Source of the DNA: Deltaproteobacteria bacterium | GTDB taxonomy: Bacteria; Desulfobacterota; Binatia; HRBIN30; JACQVA1 | DNA: 64,000 bases | NCBI GenBank assembly: GCA_016178705.1 | Contig: JACOST010000028.1 | Location: forward strand, 580,951 to 644,950 | Direction of reading: 5' to 3' | In this document: positions 53,674-62,697 of the stretch, piece after piece | How the letters are laid out: every line of letters starts with the position of its first letter | How positions within the stretch are numbered: position 1 is the stretch's first letter | Notes under the pieces: generated by a model | What the model was told of the DNA's origin: nothing | The model's input: the letters and a program-made list of their open reading frames with translations, nothing else | Database searches by the model: none | Program-made: the position numbers and the translations under genes

Positions 53674-54900
53674 CTATCGATCAAGGGTCGCGTCGTGACG
53701 GGTCACAGCGGCGAGCGCGATCTCAGTCGCGACGGCGATCACCAATAGGATCGTTGTATTCAACGCCATCATCGTTTGCGCAATGAACAGGGCGCCTGGA
53801 ACCGCGGCAAGTAACCATGCCCACCGCGACTGCGTCGCGGCGCCGAAGGTGGCGACGATCACGAGTGGGGCCGCGTAGTCGAGGGCTCGGTAGAGGTCGA
53901 CCGGGCCGATATTCGAGAAACCTATCCCGATCACTACGGCACCCAGAGCCTGCGGGAGCAGCGCGAGATTGATGAGGCGGCGCGGCAATCGGAGGACCGT
54001 CGCGACGACCATGACGCCGAAGACATCGATCAGCCACTGCACGACGCTAGTCAGTGGCGGAATCTCCATCAGGTTGCCGGCGAGCGAATAGGTGTTGATG
54101 GGCACGGGTAGCAGCAGGCGGAAGGCAAAGTAGAATGCGACGATTCCACCGCACGCGAGCGACATCCGCTTCCACGGCCGACCGCTCAGCATCTGGAACA
54201 AGACGCCGCAGGGCAGCATGAAGAGGTGGATCTCCTTGTTGAAGAGCCCCATCAGACAGACCGCCACGAACCAGTACGGGCGCCCGGCGATGATCAAGTA
54301 GGTCGACAGCGCCAAAAGGCAGTGCGCCAACGGATCGGTCAGCATGGGTTGGGTCAGATTGAAGGCAAAGACCTCCCGCAGCTGCCCGTACGCGACCACC
54401 GACATCAGTGCGAGCACCACGCCGTGCGAGAGGCGATGAACCGCCAACGCGAGGAAGAACGCCGCGAGCGTGAGGGACACCACGGTGATGAGGTAGAACC
54501 CGTCGTCGATCGACACACTTCCGATCAGCGAAATCGCTCGCGCCAGCAACGGCGTGACGATGCGGTAGCAGTATGGCGGCTGTCGATTGTATCCGTTCGC
54601 CGGGTACATGAAGCGGGAGAAGTAGGGATGCACGTACAACCCGGCGATGGAGAAGTTGTTCAACGGCTGGTTCAAGTCGGGGCGGGTGATGGCAAACAGG
54701 TTGAACGCCATCGAGCGGTAGAAGAGATGGTCGCAGCAGTATTGGTCGGGATCCATCGGCGGATTTCGCCGCGCTTGGAGCCCGGTATCGACGGCGCTCG
54801 CCAAGAGGAGGAGCGCGCCGATGGCGACCTGCCGCGGCAGCCGCTGGTACAACGGGGATGTGGAGTTGACCGACCGGGGAGTAGATGGCACGCGCTGCAC
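53674..54900 (-). CDS. Polytopic membrane protein, possible glycosyltransferase-like
   Basis: A 408-residue integral membrane protein with about ten hydrophobic segments. It starts MQRVPSTPRSVNSTSPLYQRLPRQVAIGALLLLASAVD, with a first periplasmic loop containing DPDQYCCDHLFYRSMAFNLFA and YFSRFMYPANGYNRQPPYCYRIVTPLLAR. No family signature is certain; the layout resembles bacterial GT-C/DUF2029-type proteins. Divergent from the patatin gene. Confidence 0.65.
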   Translation of the reverse strand: MQRVPSTPRSVNSTSPLYQRLPRQVAIGALLLLASAVDTGLQARRNPPMDPDQYCCDHLFYRSMAFNLFAITRPDLNQPLNNFSIAGLYVHPYFSRFMYPANGYNRQPPYCYRIVTPLLARAISLIGSVSIDDGFYLITVVSLTLAAFFLALAVHRLSHGVVLALMSVVAYGQLREVFAFNLTQPMLTDPLAHCLLALSTYLIIAGRPYWFVAVCLMGLFNKEIHLFMLPCGVLFQMLSGRPWKRMSLACGGIVAFYFAFRLLLPVPINTYSLAGNLMEIPPLTSVVQWLIDVFGVMVVATVLRLPRRLINLALLPQALGAVVIGIGFSNIGPVDLYRALDYAAPLVIVATFGAATQSRWAWLLAAVPGALFIAQTMMALNTTILLVIAVATEIALAAVTRHDATLDR

Positions 54901-54975
54901 AGTACCTCAAAGCGGCGGGCGCGTGCCAGGCGGATATCGCTGGACGGCATTGCGCCGCGGCACTAGCATTGGCGC

Positions 54976-56745
54976 GTGACCGATCGTGCCGACCCCGAAT
55001 TGCTCGCCGGGTTGCGGCATTTGCCGCTGTTCGTCGATCTGCCCGTCGAGTTGCTCGAGTTGGTTGCGGCTCGCGCCCGTCGCCGCACGGTCGAGAGCGG
55101 TGCAGTGCTGTGTACAGCCGGTGAACCGGGCAACGAGTTCTTCGTCGTTTCAGCCGGCGTGGTCCACATCGTGGCGCCGACGGCGCGCGGCGACGAGGTC
55201 GTTGCCGAATTAGGGCCCGGTGAATGGTTCGGCGAAATGGCGCTGATCACCGGCGAGCCGCGTTCAGCCACCGTGATCGCCGCGAGTGACGCCACTGTGC
55301 TAGTGCTCGCTCGCAGCGATTTTCAACAGATCCTGGCGCAACTGCCTGCCGTCGGCCTGGCCTTGAGCCACGTGCTCAGCCGGCGTCTGCGCGCGCATCT
55401 GCAGCGGCGGCACAACCGCGAGCGGCCGGGAGCAATCGCCGCTGTCACCGCCTCGCCAAGTGCGCCGGATACCATGCTGCTGCTGAACATTGCCGCCGCG
55501 TTGGGCGACGAGGCGGGCATCCCCGTGGCCATCGTCGATCATGTCTCCAAGCGCGTGTCCGAGTGGCCTGTTGTGGACGGAGTCACGGTTCTTGCGGATG
55601 GCGTGCTCGATCCGGCTATGCTGCGCGCGGCGCACCCGTTGTTGATCATCTGGGTTGCGGCGAGCGATGCCCGCACGCCCGCGCTGACTCGGCAAGTCGA
55701 TGCGGTGTGGGCACTCGACGACGGTGCGGCGCAACTGCTCGAAAGCATCGACGTGTCTTTCGCGCGCGTGCGTTGCGAGAGCGATGCGGTGACCGCTGAT
55801 CCCTGCGAGATCCAACTGGTTCCGGCGGAGATGACGAGGGCGGCAATCACCCGCACGCAGCCGAGGTCAGCCGCGGCAGTCGGACTGCGACGTTTCGCCC
55901 GGCGCGTGCTGGGTCGCCGTGTCGGTCTGGCGCTCAGTGCAGGCGGAGCGAAGGGTTTGGCGCACGTTGGCGCGCTGCGCTGTTTCGAGCGCGCCGGGTT
56001 GGAGTTCGATCTGTTCGCCGGCACCAGCATGGGGGGTATCGTCGGCGGACTGATTGCGGCCGGCCGCACCAGCGCGTCGTTGTTGACGAGCTTTCAGGGG
56101 TTCACCCGCAACATCCGACGCACGCTGCTCGATTTCACACTGCCCGAGGTGTCGCTGTTGCGCGGCGAGAAAAAACGCCGAGCGATTCGTGAACAAACCG
56201 GCGAGCGCCAGATTCAGGATCTGGTGCTGCCATTTTGGACGGTGGCGGCGGATCTCGTGACGGGCCACGAAGTCGTGTTCGGCCACGGCCCGCTGTGGCA
56301 AGCCCTCGATGCGACCAGTGCGATCCCCGCCGTGTTTCCGCCGGTGGCCCTCCATGATCAGGTCCTCGTCGACGGCTGGGTGGTGAACCCGTTGCCCGCT
56401 GACATCCTGCGCCGGGAAGGGGCCGACATCGTGATCGCGGTCGACACCTCGGCCGGCGTCGACCCGACAGTGCGAACGGAGCAACACGGCAACGCGTTGC
56501 AGAGGTTGCGGCACCGGCTTGCGAATCCTGCCATCGTGCGAGTGGTTCTGCGGGCGATGGAGGTGGGCGCGCGCGAGCGCACGCTGGCGAATTTGGCACT
56601 GGTCGACGTCGCGGTGCAGCCGGACCTCACCGCCTTCTCGGTCGCGGATGTGCAGCACGTTGACGAGATCGTCGAGCGCGGCGAAGCGGCGGCAGAAGCC
56701 GCCTTGCCGGCGATTCGTGCGGCGATGCAACGCCGGCTAGCGTAG
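54976..56745 (+). CDS. Patatin-like lipase with N-terminal cyclic-nucleotide-binding domain (NTE-like)
   Basis: A 589-residue protein. Residues ~15-140 form a cNMP-binding domain (LPLFVDLPVELLELVAARARRRTVESGAVLCTAGEPGNEFFVVSAG, GEWFGEMALITGEPRSATV). Residues ~320-540 form a patatin domain with SAGGAKGLAHVGALR (oxyanion hole), GTSMGGIVGG with Ser351, and DGWVVNPLP with Asp466. This architecture resembles neuropathy target esterase, a lysophospholipase. The middle (~150-310) is a linker. GTG start. Confidence 0.92.
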   Translation: MTDRADPELLAGLRHLPLFVDLPVELLELVAARARRRTVESGAVLCTAGEPGNEFFVVSAGVVHIVAPTARGDEVVAELGPGEWFGEMALITGEPRSATVIAASDATVLVLARSDFQQILAQLPAVGLALSHVLSRRLRAHLQRRHNRERPGAIAAVTASPSAPDTMLLLNIAAALGDEAGIPVAIVDHVSKRVSEWPVVDGVTVLADGVLDPAMLRAAHPLLIIWVAASDARTPALTRQVDAVWALDDGAAQLLESIDVSFARVRCESDAVTADPCEIQLVPAEMTRAAITRTQPRSAAAVGLRRFARRVLGRRVGLALSAGGAKGLAHVGALRCFERAGLEFDLFAGTSMGGIVGGLIAAGRTSASLLTSFQGFTRNIRRTLLDFTLPEVSLLRGEKKRRAIREQTGERQIQDLVLPFWTVAADLVTGHEVVFGHGPLWQALDATSAIPAVFPPVALHDQVLVDGWVVNPLPADILRREGADIVIAVDTSAGVDPTVRTEQHGNALQRLRHRLANPAIVRVVLRAMEVGARERTLANLALVDVAVQPDLTAFSVADVQHVDEIVERGEAAAEAALPAIRAAMQRRLA

Positions 56746-56766
56746 GAACGAGGCGCGGCGGAAATT

Positions 56767-57666
56767 CTAGAATCGCACGCCCAGGTCGCCGTTGCCGTTT
56801 TGCAGCGCGCGCACAATGCCGGGCGGTTGATGCAACAGATCGCTGGCATCGTGACTAGCGTTGGGGCGACCCCCGGGGGCCGCGCCGGCAACTGCGGCCG
56901 GCGGTTCGAACGCAGCGCTGCGATCGGAGCGCGGGATCGCGCTTCCGGTCAGTAACGGACTGGCCGCGCTCAGACTTTCCGCGTGACCGCCGCCGATGAA
57001 CTCCAGACCCTTCAGATACTGGCGAAAGATGGTGTCGCTCAGACGCGTCGGTGGCGTAGCGAACTTGCCGCGCGCGACGCTGGTGATCTCCTGCGCGGTG
57101 ACGAAGACACCATGGTGCGTGGGATCGAGCGGGCTGGTGACCTCGACGCGTCCGGTGATGCCAACCACCTCGGTGACCTCCGTCGCAGCGTCATATGAAA
57201 CGATGAACTCGGTCCCGCGCACGCCCGACACCGCCGTCGGCGTGTCGATGTGGTAGCGCGCGTGTGGTTGCTTGTAGTACTCGCTGACCAGTGCGCGGAC
57301 GCGCCCCTTGATCATGTGGATCACCGAGCGATAGGTACCCTGAGCCGGGTCGAACACTTGCTCGTCGAGCACCAGGTGCGAGTCGTCGCCGATGTTGAGC
57401 ACGGTGTCGTCTTGAAACACCACGCGGACGCGCCCCGGGTGCCCGGTGCGCAATGCGTCCTTGAACTGCACGGCCGTGCCGACGCTGGCCGGGCTCCATC
57501 GCCCGCCGCGTCCGATCTCGGCCGTGCCCTCGACCTCCGCGACTGTTCCGACCTCCTGCGCCCACGCGGCGCGCGACACCAACAGCAGGGCGTGAACCGT
57601 GAAGACACCCAGGACGCCCAGCAGGGTCGCGCGTCGTTGTTTGCCCGAAGCTGTGGCCCGCGTCAT
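56767..57666 (-). CDS. FecR-domain exported protein
   Basis: A 299-residue protein. Signal peptide (…LLLVSRAAWAQ). FecR domain residues ~35-180: GTVAEVEGTAEIGRGGRWSPASVGTAVQFKDALRTGHPGRVRVVFQDDTVLNIGDDSHLVLDEQVF … VRGTEFIVSYDAATEVTEVVGITGRVEVTS. The C-terminus is variable. It starts in the stop of the TPR/barrel gene (TAATG). FecR-type domains of this kind are periplasmic or surface signal-related modules, not always sigma regulators. Third gene of a lipoprotein-TPR/barrel-FecR operon. Confidence 0.85.
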   Translation of the reverse strand: MTRATASGKQRRATLLGVLGVFTVHALLLVSRAAWAQEVGTVAEVEGTAEIGRGGRWSPASVGTAVQFKDALRTGHPGRVRVVFQDDTVLNIGDDSHLVLDEQVFDPAQGTYRSVIHMIKGRVRALVSEYYKQPHARYHIDTPTAVSGVRGTEFIVSYDAATEVTEVVGITGRVEVTSPLDPTHHGVFVTAQEITSVARGKFATPPTRLSDTIFRQYLKGLEFIGGGHAESLSAASPLLTGSAIPRSDRSAAFEPPAAVAGAAPGGRPNASHDASDLLHQPPGIVRALQNGNGDLGVRF

Positions 57667-59204
57667 TAGAACCTCACTCCCAGCGACAACGACACGATGT
57701 TGCGATCATAGGTGAACGCCGCGTCGTTTGAATTGTTGATCGTCCCCAAGTAGGCGAGGGTAAGGCTGATGTGGTCGGTGATCGGCGTCTCGGCGGCGCC
57801 GGTGATCAAGTAGACGTCGTCGCGGCGGCCATCGCTCTGACTCGCGTAGCGTTCGTGACGATACGCGAAGCCCGCTTCGGTGCTGATCTGTTGCAGTGGC
57901 GGCAGCGTTCCGGCGGGCAGCATCCACCCGACGTTGGTGTTCACTTCGTTACCGTCGTACCCATACGGGTCGCCGGCGGCATTGATCGGGTCGAGATGGT
58001 CGAACTGATAGCCGACGGAAAGAAAACGCTCGGGTGCGCCGAGGTAGACGAACTGGTGCGCCCCCGCCGCGTGATCGAACGAGTCGAGCAGGCCGGCGAA
58101 CGGGTCGAGGAAGTAGTCCTGCCGGTGCATGCGATAGTAGATCTCGCTGCGTCCGAAGTTACCTTCAGGAAGATCGATCCAATGCAGCACGGTGCCCTCT
58201 TGCAGAAAACTGTCGTCGCGCAGCAGGTAGTAGTCGTAGTGCGCCAGCACGCCGGCCTTCAAAGGATCCCAATTGACGAGAAGCTGAAGGTAGGGACGCT
58301 GGTCCTGCAAGTTGAAGTCGTCGAGTTTGAAGTGGAGGCTTTGGAAGAACTCGTAGCCGATGGAGAACTCCACGCGCTCGCTGCGCCAGGCGGCGTAGCG
58401 CGCGCCGGCGAACAAGGTCACGAGCCCATCGGCCTCGCCGCTGATGCCGGCGGCGTTCTTGATCGCCTGATCCGACGGTGCCAGCGAGACGTTGCTGTCG
58501 TACGCGATGCCGAGCGCGCCGTAGATTTCGCCTCGCGGACGCTCGCCTTCGCCTAGCTTGCCGAGGAACGTCGTCGCCTCACGAGCCATCTCTGAATCTC
58601 CACCGGTCGCTTTCGCGGCTTCGAAGTGTTCGCGCGCGTGTGGCCAGTCGTGTTCCTGATAGGCGATGATCCCCAAATAGTATTGTGCCGGCTGACGCAG
58701 CGCGGAGTCGCGCGCGGCGCGTTCGAGGTTCGTGCGCGCGGCGCTACGGTCATCCAGTCGGAGGTGGGCGATGCCGAGGAACAGCGACGCGCGGGCGGCG
58801 CTGCCCTCATCGCGTTGCGCCCGTTCGAGCCACTCGATGGCGTCGCGATACTGCCCGGCCTCCACCAATGCGACGCCGAGTTCGAGCGGCGCCGGCTCGA
58901 GGTCTGGCTTTGCCGCAACTGCCGCGCGCAAGTCGGCGATCGCCGGCGTCCACTCGCCGCGACGCCCGTAGGTCATGCCGCGATAGTAGTGAGCGTACGC
59001 GTCGGTCGGATCGGCAGCGACCGCTTCGTCGAAAAGTTTCAGCGCCGCGTCGAAGCGACCCGCGTGGAACGCGACCAAGCCGCGCGAATAGAGCAGCTCG
59101 GATTGCTCGGACGCGAAGGCGCCGGTGCTGATGCACAAGAGAAGCGCGCACACGACGGCGAAGTGCTGGCGCGGTGTGCCCCTCGACCTTGGGTGTCGCT
59201 TCAT
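57666..59204 (-). CDS. TPR-containing outer-membrane beta-barrel candidate
   Basis: A 512-residue protein. Signal peptide to about residue 31. TPR repeats (~35-235), for example LLYSRGLVAFHAGRFDAALKLFDEAVAADPTDAYAHYYRGMTYGRRGEWTPAIADLRAAV. After ~260 the sequence is rich in aromatic beta strands and ends in Phe (NIVSLSLGVRF), a mark of outer-membrane barrels. An N-terminal TPR plus C-terminal barrel resembles Slam/DUF560-type surface-lipoprotein assembly proteins. The upstream lipoprotein gene overlaps it by 4 nt and FecR follows, so it may export or display that lipoprotein. Confidence 0.75.
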   Translation of the reverse strand: MKRHPRSRGTPRQHFAVVCALLLCISTGAFASEQSELLYSRGLVAFHAGRFDAALKLFDEAVAADPTDAYAHYYRGMTYGRRGEWTPAIADLRAAVAAKPDLEPAPLELGVALVEAGQYRDAIEWLERAQRDEGSAARASLFLGIAHLRLDDRSAARTNLERAARDSALRQPAQYYLGIIAYQEHDWPHAREHFEAAKATGGDSEMAREATTFLGKLGEGERPRGEIYGALGIAYDSNVSLAPSDQAIKNAAGISGEADGLVTLFAGARYAAWRSERVEFSIGYEFFQSLHFKLDDFNLQDQRPYLQLLVNWDPLKAGVLAHYDYYLLRDDSFLQEGTVLHWIDLPEGNFGRSEIYYRMHRQDYFLDPFAGLLDSFDHAAGAHQFVYLGAPERFLSVGYQFDHLDPINAAGDPYGYDGNEVNTNVGWMLPAGTLPPLQQISTEAGFAYRHERYASQSDGRRDDVYLITGAAETPITDHISLTLAYLGTINNSNDAAFTYDRNIVSLSLGVRF

Positions 59205-62107
59205 TGCGCCACGCCTCCGATCGTGATTGCGCGGACGCTGATGATGTCGTGTTGTTGTGCGATGTCGAGCGTCGGGGCTGCCGCAACCAACGTCATTCCG
59301 GCGAGTGTGCCTTGTTGCATCAGCGCGACACAATTTGCGGGGGCGCCGGTGCCACTGGCAACGCACGGTTGATTGCCACACATCTGGCCAGGGCCGAACG
59401 TGACACCCGGCTGATTGTCGGTATCCGTAATCGTCGCGCTCGCCGTGCCCGTGGTGAATATCGACAGGCCGGCGGTTCCACGCGCGACCTCGGGATCGTC
59501 GCCATTGCATGGAATACCGTCACCGCCCTTTGCCGGAACACACGTGCCGCCACCCACACACACGGCCGAGTTGGTTGTGCACGCGGTTCCCGGGTTGGCG
59601 CCGTCGCGGCAGACCTTGGTGTCCGTCTCGGTCGCGCAGCTCCCGCCGTCGGCGATGAATCCGAAGCTCACGTTGATGCGAACCACGGCCGAGCCCGCTG
59701 GTCCTTGTCCCGACTGCGTGATGGTTGCCGGGCCGTTGCAGACGCCAGGATGAGTCGTATCGAGTGACCCGCCGGGAGCGAGGCAATCTGCCGCAGTGAA
59801 ACCATTCGCACCGATGACGCCGATGGTGTGGTCGATCCCAGTGTTCACGTCGACGCCGCTGAATCCGAATGCACCACAGTAAAGGACGCCGTGGCCGGCG
59901 TTGCCAAGACCGAACTCAGGCACCGGGATGCCGCGCAAACACGCGCAACCGAGTCCCTGTACGCTGAGCGGATGCGGGCTGACTTCGTCTGCGCGAATCG
60001 CAATCGGGAGGCTGCCGTCGGGGTTCGGTTTGCCAATTCTCCACAGCCCGGTGCCGGAAGCGACGAGGTTGAACGGGCGACAGCCAACCCCAATGCCGCA
60101 GGTCTGATCGCTCAATTGAAATCCCAAAGGGACTGATAACTCGTTCGTGCAATTCGCCGCGCAGCCATCACCGCCGGTGGGCGTGCAAACACCCACGTCA
60201 CAGGTCGGGCCGAATGTACAAGGGGCTCCCGCGTTTGATCCACCGATGCACGTGCCGCCATCGTCGCACTCTTCAGAGGGTACAGTCACGCCATCGCCAC
60301 ATTGGATTTCCCCGAAGGTTACCGTTGCCGTCGGCGTCGGCGTTGGCGTTGGGGTCGCCGTGCTCGTGATTGGTGGAAGCGTGACCGTCGGCGGTGGTAA
60401 CGGACTGTTGCCTTCGATCACGTCCTCGCCGTCGGATAGACCGTTAGCGTTGGTGTCCGATAGATCGGGGTCGGTGCCGAGAGCGGCTTCTTGTGCGTCG
60501 GTGAGGCCGTCGCCGTCGCGATCGGTGATGCGGCGGCAGACCCGCTCGGTGGTGGCTTCCGCCCCGAGGCGATTGACCGCAGTAACGCGCGGTGGCGTTT
60601 GCGTGGTGTCGATCGCGAACACTTCCCACACATTGCCGGCGCCGTCGGGGGGCATGAACTCGCTCACCTGTTGGTTGTTGAGGAACACCTGCACGCGCCC
60701 GTTCGAATTCATGAACGCGGTCGACTGTGGGTTGGTGCGATTGCTGAAGTCATGCACGCAGTAGTGGTACATGCCCGGCGCGAGTTCGGTGACGCTCATG
60801 GTCTCCGGGCCATTGAAATTGCGACTGTCGATATCGAGCGTCGCTTTGCCGCCGCTGGGGAACGGGACGGTGTCGTTGGCGAAGAACAGATTGAACTCGA
60901 CGGGCGCGCCCGCCACCGACGTACCGGGCGCTGGCCCACGCAGGTGCGCGTCGAGATCCGCCGGTGCCGGTGGACCGCTGCCCCACGTGAGCACGGTGCG
61001 CAATGCGATCGGTGGACAGATCGGGATGGTGACATTTTGGTCGGGGTTGTCGGCGCTCAACGTGCCGGAGATCCGGCCGGTGATGAATCCGGTTGCGCTC
61101 GCCTGCAGCTCGAAGTCACCGAACGGCACTTGGTCAAAGCGGAACAGTCCGTCGCTCCCCGCGTCGGTTTGTCGGACCTCAGGTTTGAGCAACGCGGCAG
61201 TCGCAGCGAGCGGTGTGCCGGTGAGGCAGTTGATCACCGTGCCATGCAGTACGCCGGTGTTCGTCGGCTCCTGGACGACGATCTCGTAGCTGAAATCGAG
61301 TTCGCGCGGCGGTGTCGCTAGGTTGTCCGCGACCACGCCTACCCTCTGCGGCCCCGGCAGCGGTGGCGTGTCCTCGACGTGAAAGCCGGTGACGCCGAAC
61401 TCGCCACCCGCACTACACGGTGTGGCGCCCGCGTCATCACACGGAGTCAGTGACAGGAGCAGTTGCGCGCGAGCGTCAAACACTTGCGGCGAGACATGAA
61501 TCGAAGCGGGGTCGATTCCCGAAATTGCGTCGGCAATTGTTAGGCGTATCGGAGTACGGAAGACGATCGACGCCGGTGGCTCCTGGGCCGGCGGGTCTAG
61601 ATTCAGCAAAAACGGAATCGCGTACACCTCGATGTCGCCGGCATCGTTGAAGCGCAGCGGACGGATCAGAACTTCGTGTGGATCGCTGCGAAAGCTCGGC
61701 GTGTGTTGCCCGCGGCCCTCGCAGTGTTCACGCGCAGCGTCGATGTCATCGGCGCTGCCGAAGATCGTGACCATCGCGGGCCCGGCGTGGAGTTTCTCGA
61801 ACACCACCTGGCGTTGGCCCGAGTCTGGATCAACGGCTATGGCGCGCGGATCGACGGCGATGCAGCGGCGGGCGCCGATTGAGGGATCGACGCGAATCGC
61901 CACCGACTTGACCGCGCGTGGGATGTCCGGACCGAAGCCGCCGTGGGTCGCGGCCGCGCTTGCGCCACCGGCCTTCGGTTGTTCCCACAGTGCGCGCATC
62001 GTCAAGCCACCGCTGAATTCGGTCGAACTCGACGAACCGCCACCGCAGCCGGCCAAACCGGCTACCGCGGCGATACTGATGAGCACGAATCGGAACCCCA
62101 ACCGCAT
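59201..62107 (-). CDS. Large multidomain surface lipoprotein
   Basis: A 968-residue lipoprotein; lipobox LAGC with Cys21. Domains: an Ig-like/carboxypeptidase-regulatory fold (~282-342, TGVLHGTVINCLTGTPLAATAALL … ATGFITG), a YfaP/DUF2135-like region (~365-515), a calcium-type thrombospondin-3 repeat (~528-562, DRDGDGLTDAQEAALGTDPDLSDTNANGLSDGEDV), a Thr/Pro linker (TPTPTPTPTATV), a CGDGVTVPSEECDDGG Cys-rich repeat (~603-645), and a C-terminal beta region with further CGxxPC-type motifs. It heads the TPR/barrel-FecR operon. Likely surface exposed. Confidence 0.82.
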   Translation of the reverse strand: MRLGFRFVLISIAAVAGLAGCGGGSSSSTEFSGGLTMRALWEQPKAGGASAAATHGGFGPDIPRAVKSVAIRVDPSIGARRCIAVDPRAIAVDPDSGQRQVVFEKLHAGPAMVTIFGSADDIDAAREHCEGRGQHTPSFRSDPHEVLIRPLRFNDAGDIEVYAIPFLLNLDPPAQEPPASIVFRTPIRLTIADAISGIDPASIHVSPQVFDARAQLLLSLTPCDDAGATPCSAGGEFGVTGFHVEDTPPLPGPQRVGVVADNLATPPRELDFSYEIVVQEPTNTGVLHGTVINCLTGTPLAATAALLKPEVRQTDAGSDGLFRFDQVPFGDFELQASATGFITGRISGTLSADNPDQNVTIPICPPIALRTVLTWGSGPPAPADLDAHLRGPAPGTSVAGAPVEFNLFFANDTVPFPSGGKATLDIDSRNFNGPETMSVTELAPGMYHYCVHDFSNRTNPQSTAFMNSNGRVQVFLNNQQVSEFMPPDGAGNVWEVFAIDTTQTPPRVTAVNRLGAEATTERVCRRITDRDGDGLTDAQEAALGTDPDLSDTNANGLSDGEDVIEGNSPLPPPTVTLPPITSTATPTPTPTPTATVTFGEIQCGDGVTVPSEECDDGGTCIGGSNAGAPCTFGPTCDVGVCTPTGGDGCAANCTNELSVPLGFQLSDQTCGIGVGCRPFNLVASGTGLWRIGKPNPDGSLPIAIRADEVSPHPLSVQGLGCACLRGIPVPEFGLGNAGHGVLYCGAFGFSGVDVNTGIDHTIGVIGANGFTAADCLAPGGSLDTTHPGVCNGPATITQSGQGPAGSAVVRINVSFGFIADGGSCATETDTKVCRDGANPGTACTTNSAVCVGGGTCVPAKGGDGIPCNGDDPEVARGTAGLSIFTTGTASATITDTDNQPGVTFGPGQMCGNQPCVASGTGAPANCVALMQQGTLAGMTLVAAAPTLDIAQQHDIISVRAITIGGVAQ

Positions 62108-62223
62108 GCAACGGCCACCTTTCGGATCGCTGATAGTGACGGGCGCTAGTGTCCGTGCTTTCGGGTTCGATTGTCAAGCGAAGAAACTGTCATCGGATGC
62201 GGGGCTACGCCCCTGCGCCCCTA

Positions 62224-62255
62224 CGAGGAGAAAACCGAGCGCGGTTTTCTCCTCG
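62224..62255. repeat. Array hairpin A, copy 1
   Basis: 14-bp perfect stem at 62224-62237 and 62242-62255, loop agcg. Copies at 62826-62857 (loop agcg) and 63394-63425 (loop ggcg). Confidence 0.85.
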
Positions 62256-62666
62256 TGCTCCTCTTTCGCGCGGAGCGCCGGGCAAATGCCTGTCCTGAGT
62301 AGCGAAGCGTATCGAAGGGGGTCGCGGCAGTGTGAGTCGGCCTCGCGCCGTGCCTTCGCCCAGCTCGATCGCCGCGTTTCCGCCCATGATGCGCGTTGCG
62401 CCGCGACCGGCGGCCTCTGGCGCGACAGTTGGCTGATCGCGTTGGGGTTGTCGCGAGCGCTCGCATCGGATTGCCCGGCGCAGAGAGGAGGCAAGTCTTG
62501 ATCGGCGATAACGATGGCGATCGCGTCATCCACAACAGAGGCCGCCGTCGCCCGCCCGCAGCGCAGCATGGTATCGCAGCTCGGTCGACGAAGGCGCGCT
62601 TTCCGCGTGAGGCCGGCTCACAATGCCGTGGCCCATTGCGGAGCGCAGCGAAAGCGAAAGGGAGCG

Positions 62667-62697
62667 CGAGGGAAAACCGCGCCTCGGTTTTCCCTCG
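62667..62697. repeat. Array hairpin B, copy 1
   Basis: 13-bp perfect stem at 62667-62679 and 62685-62697, loop cgcct. Copies at 63238-63268 and 63821-63851, all with the same loop. Confidence 0.85.
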
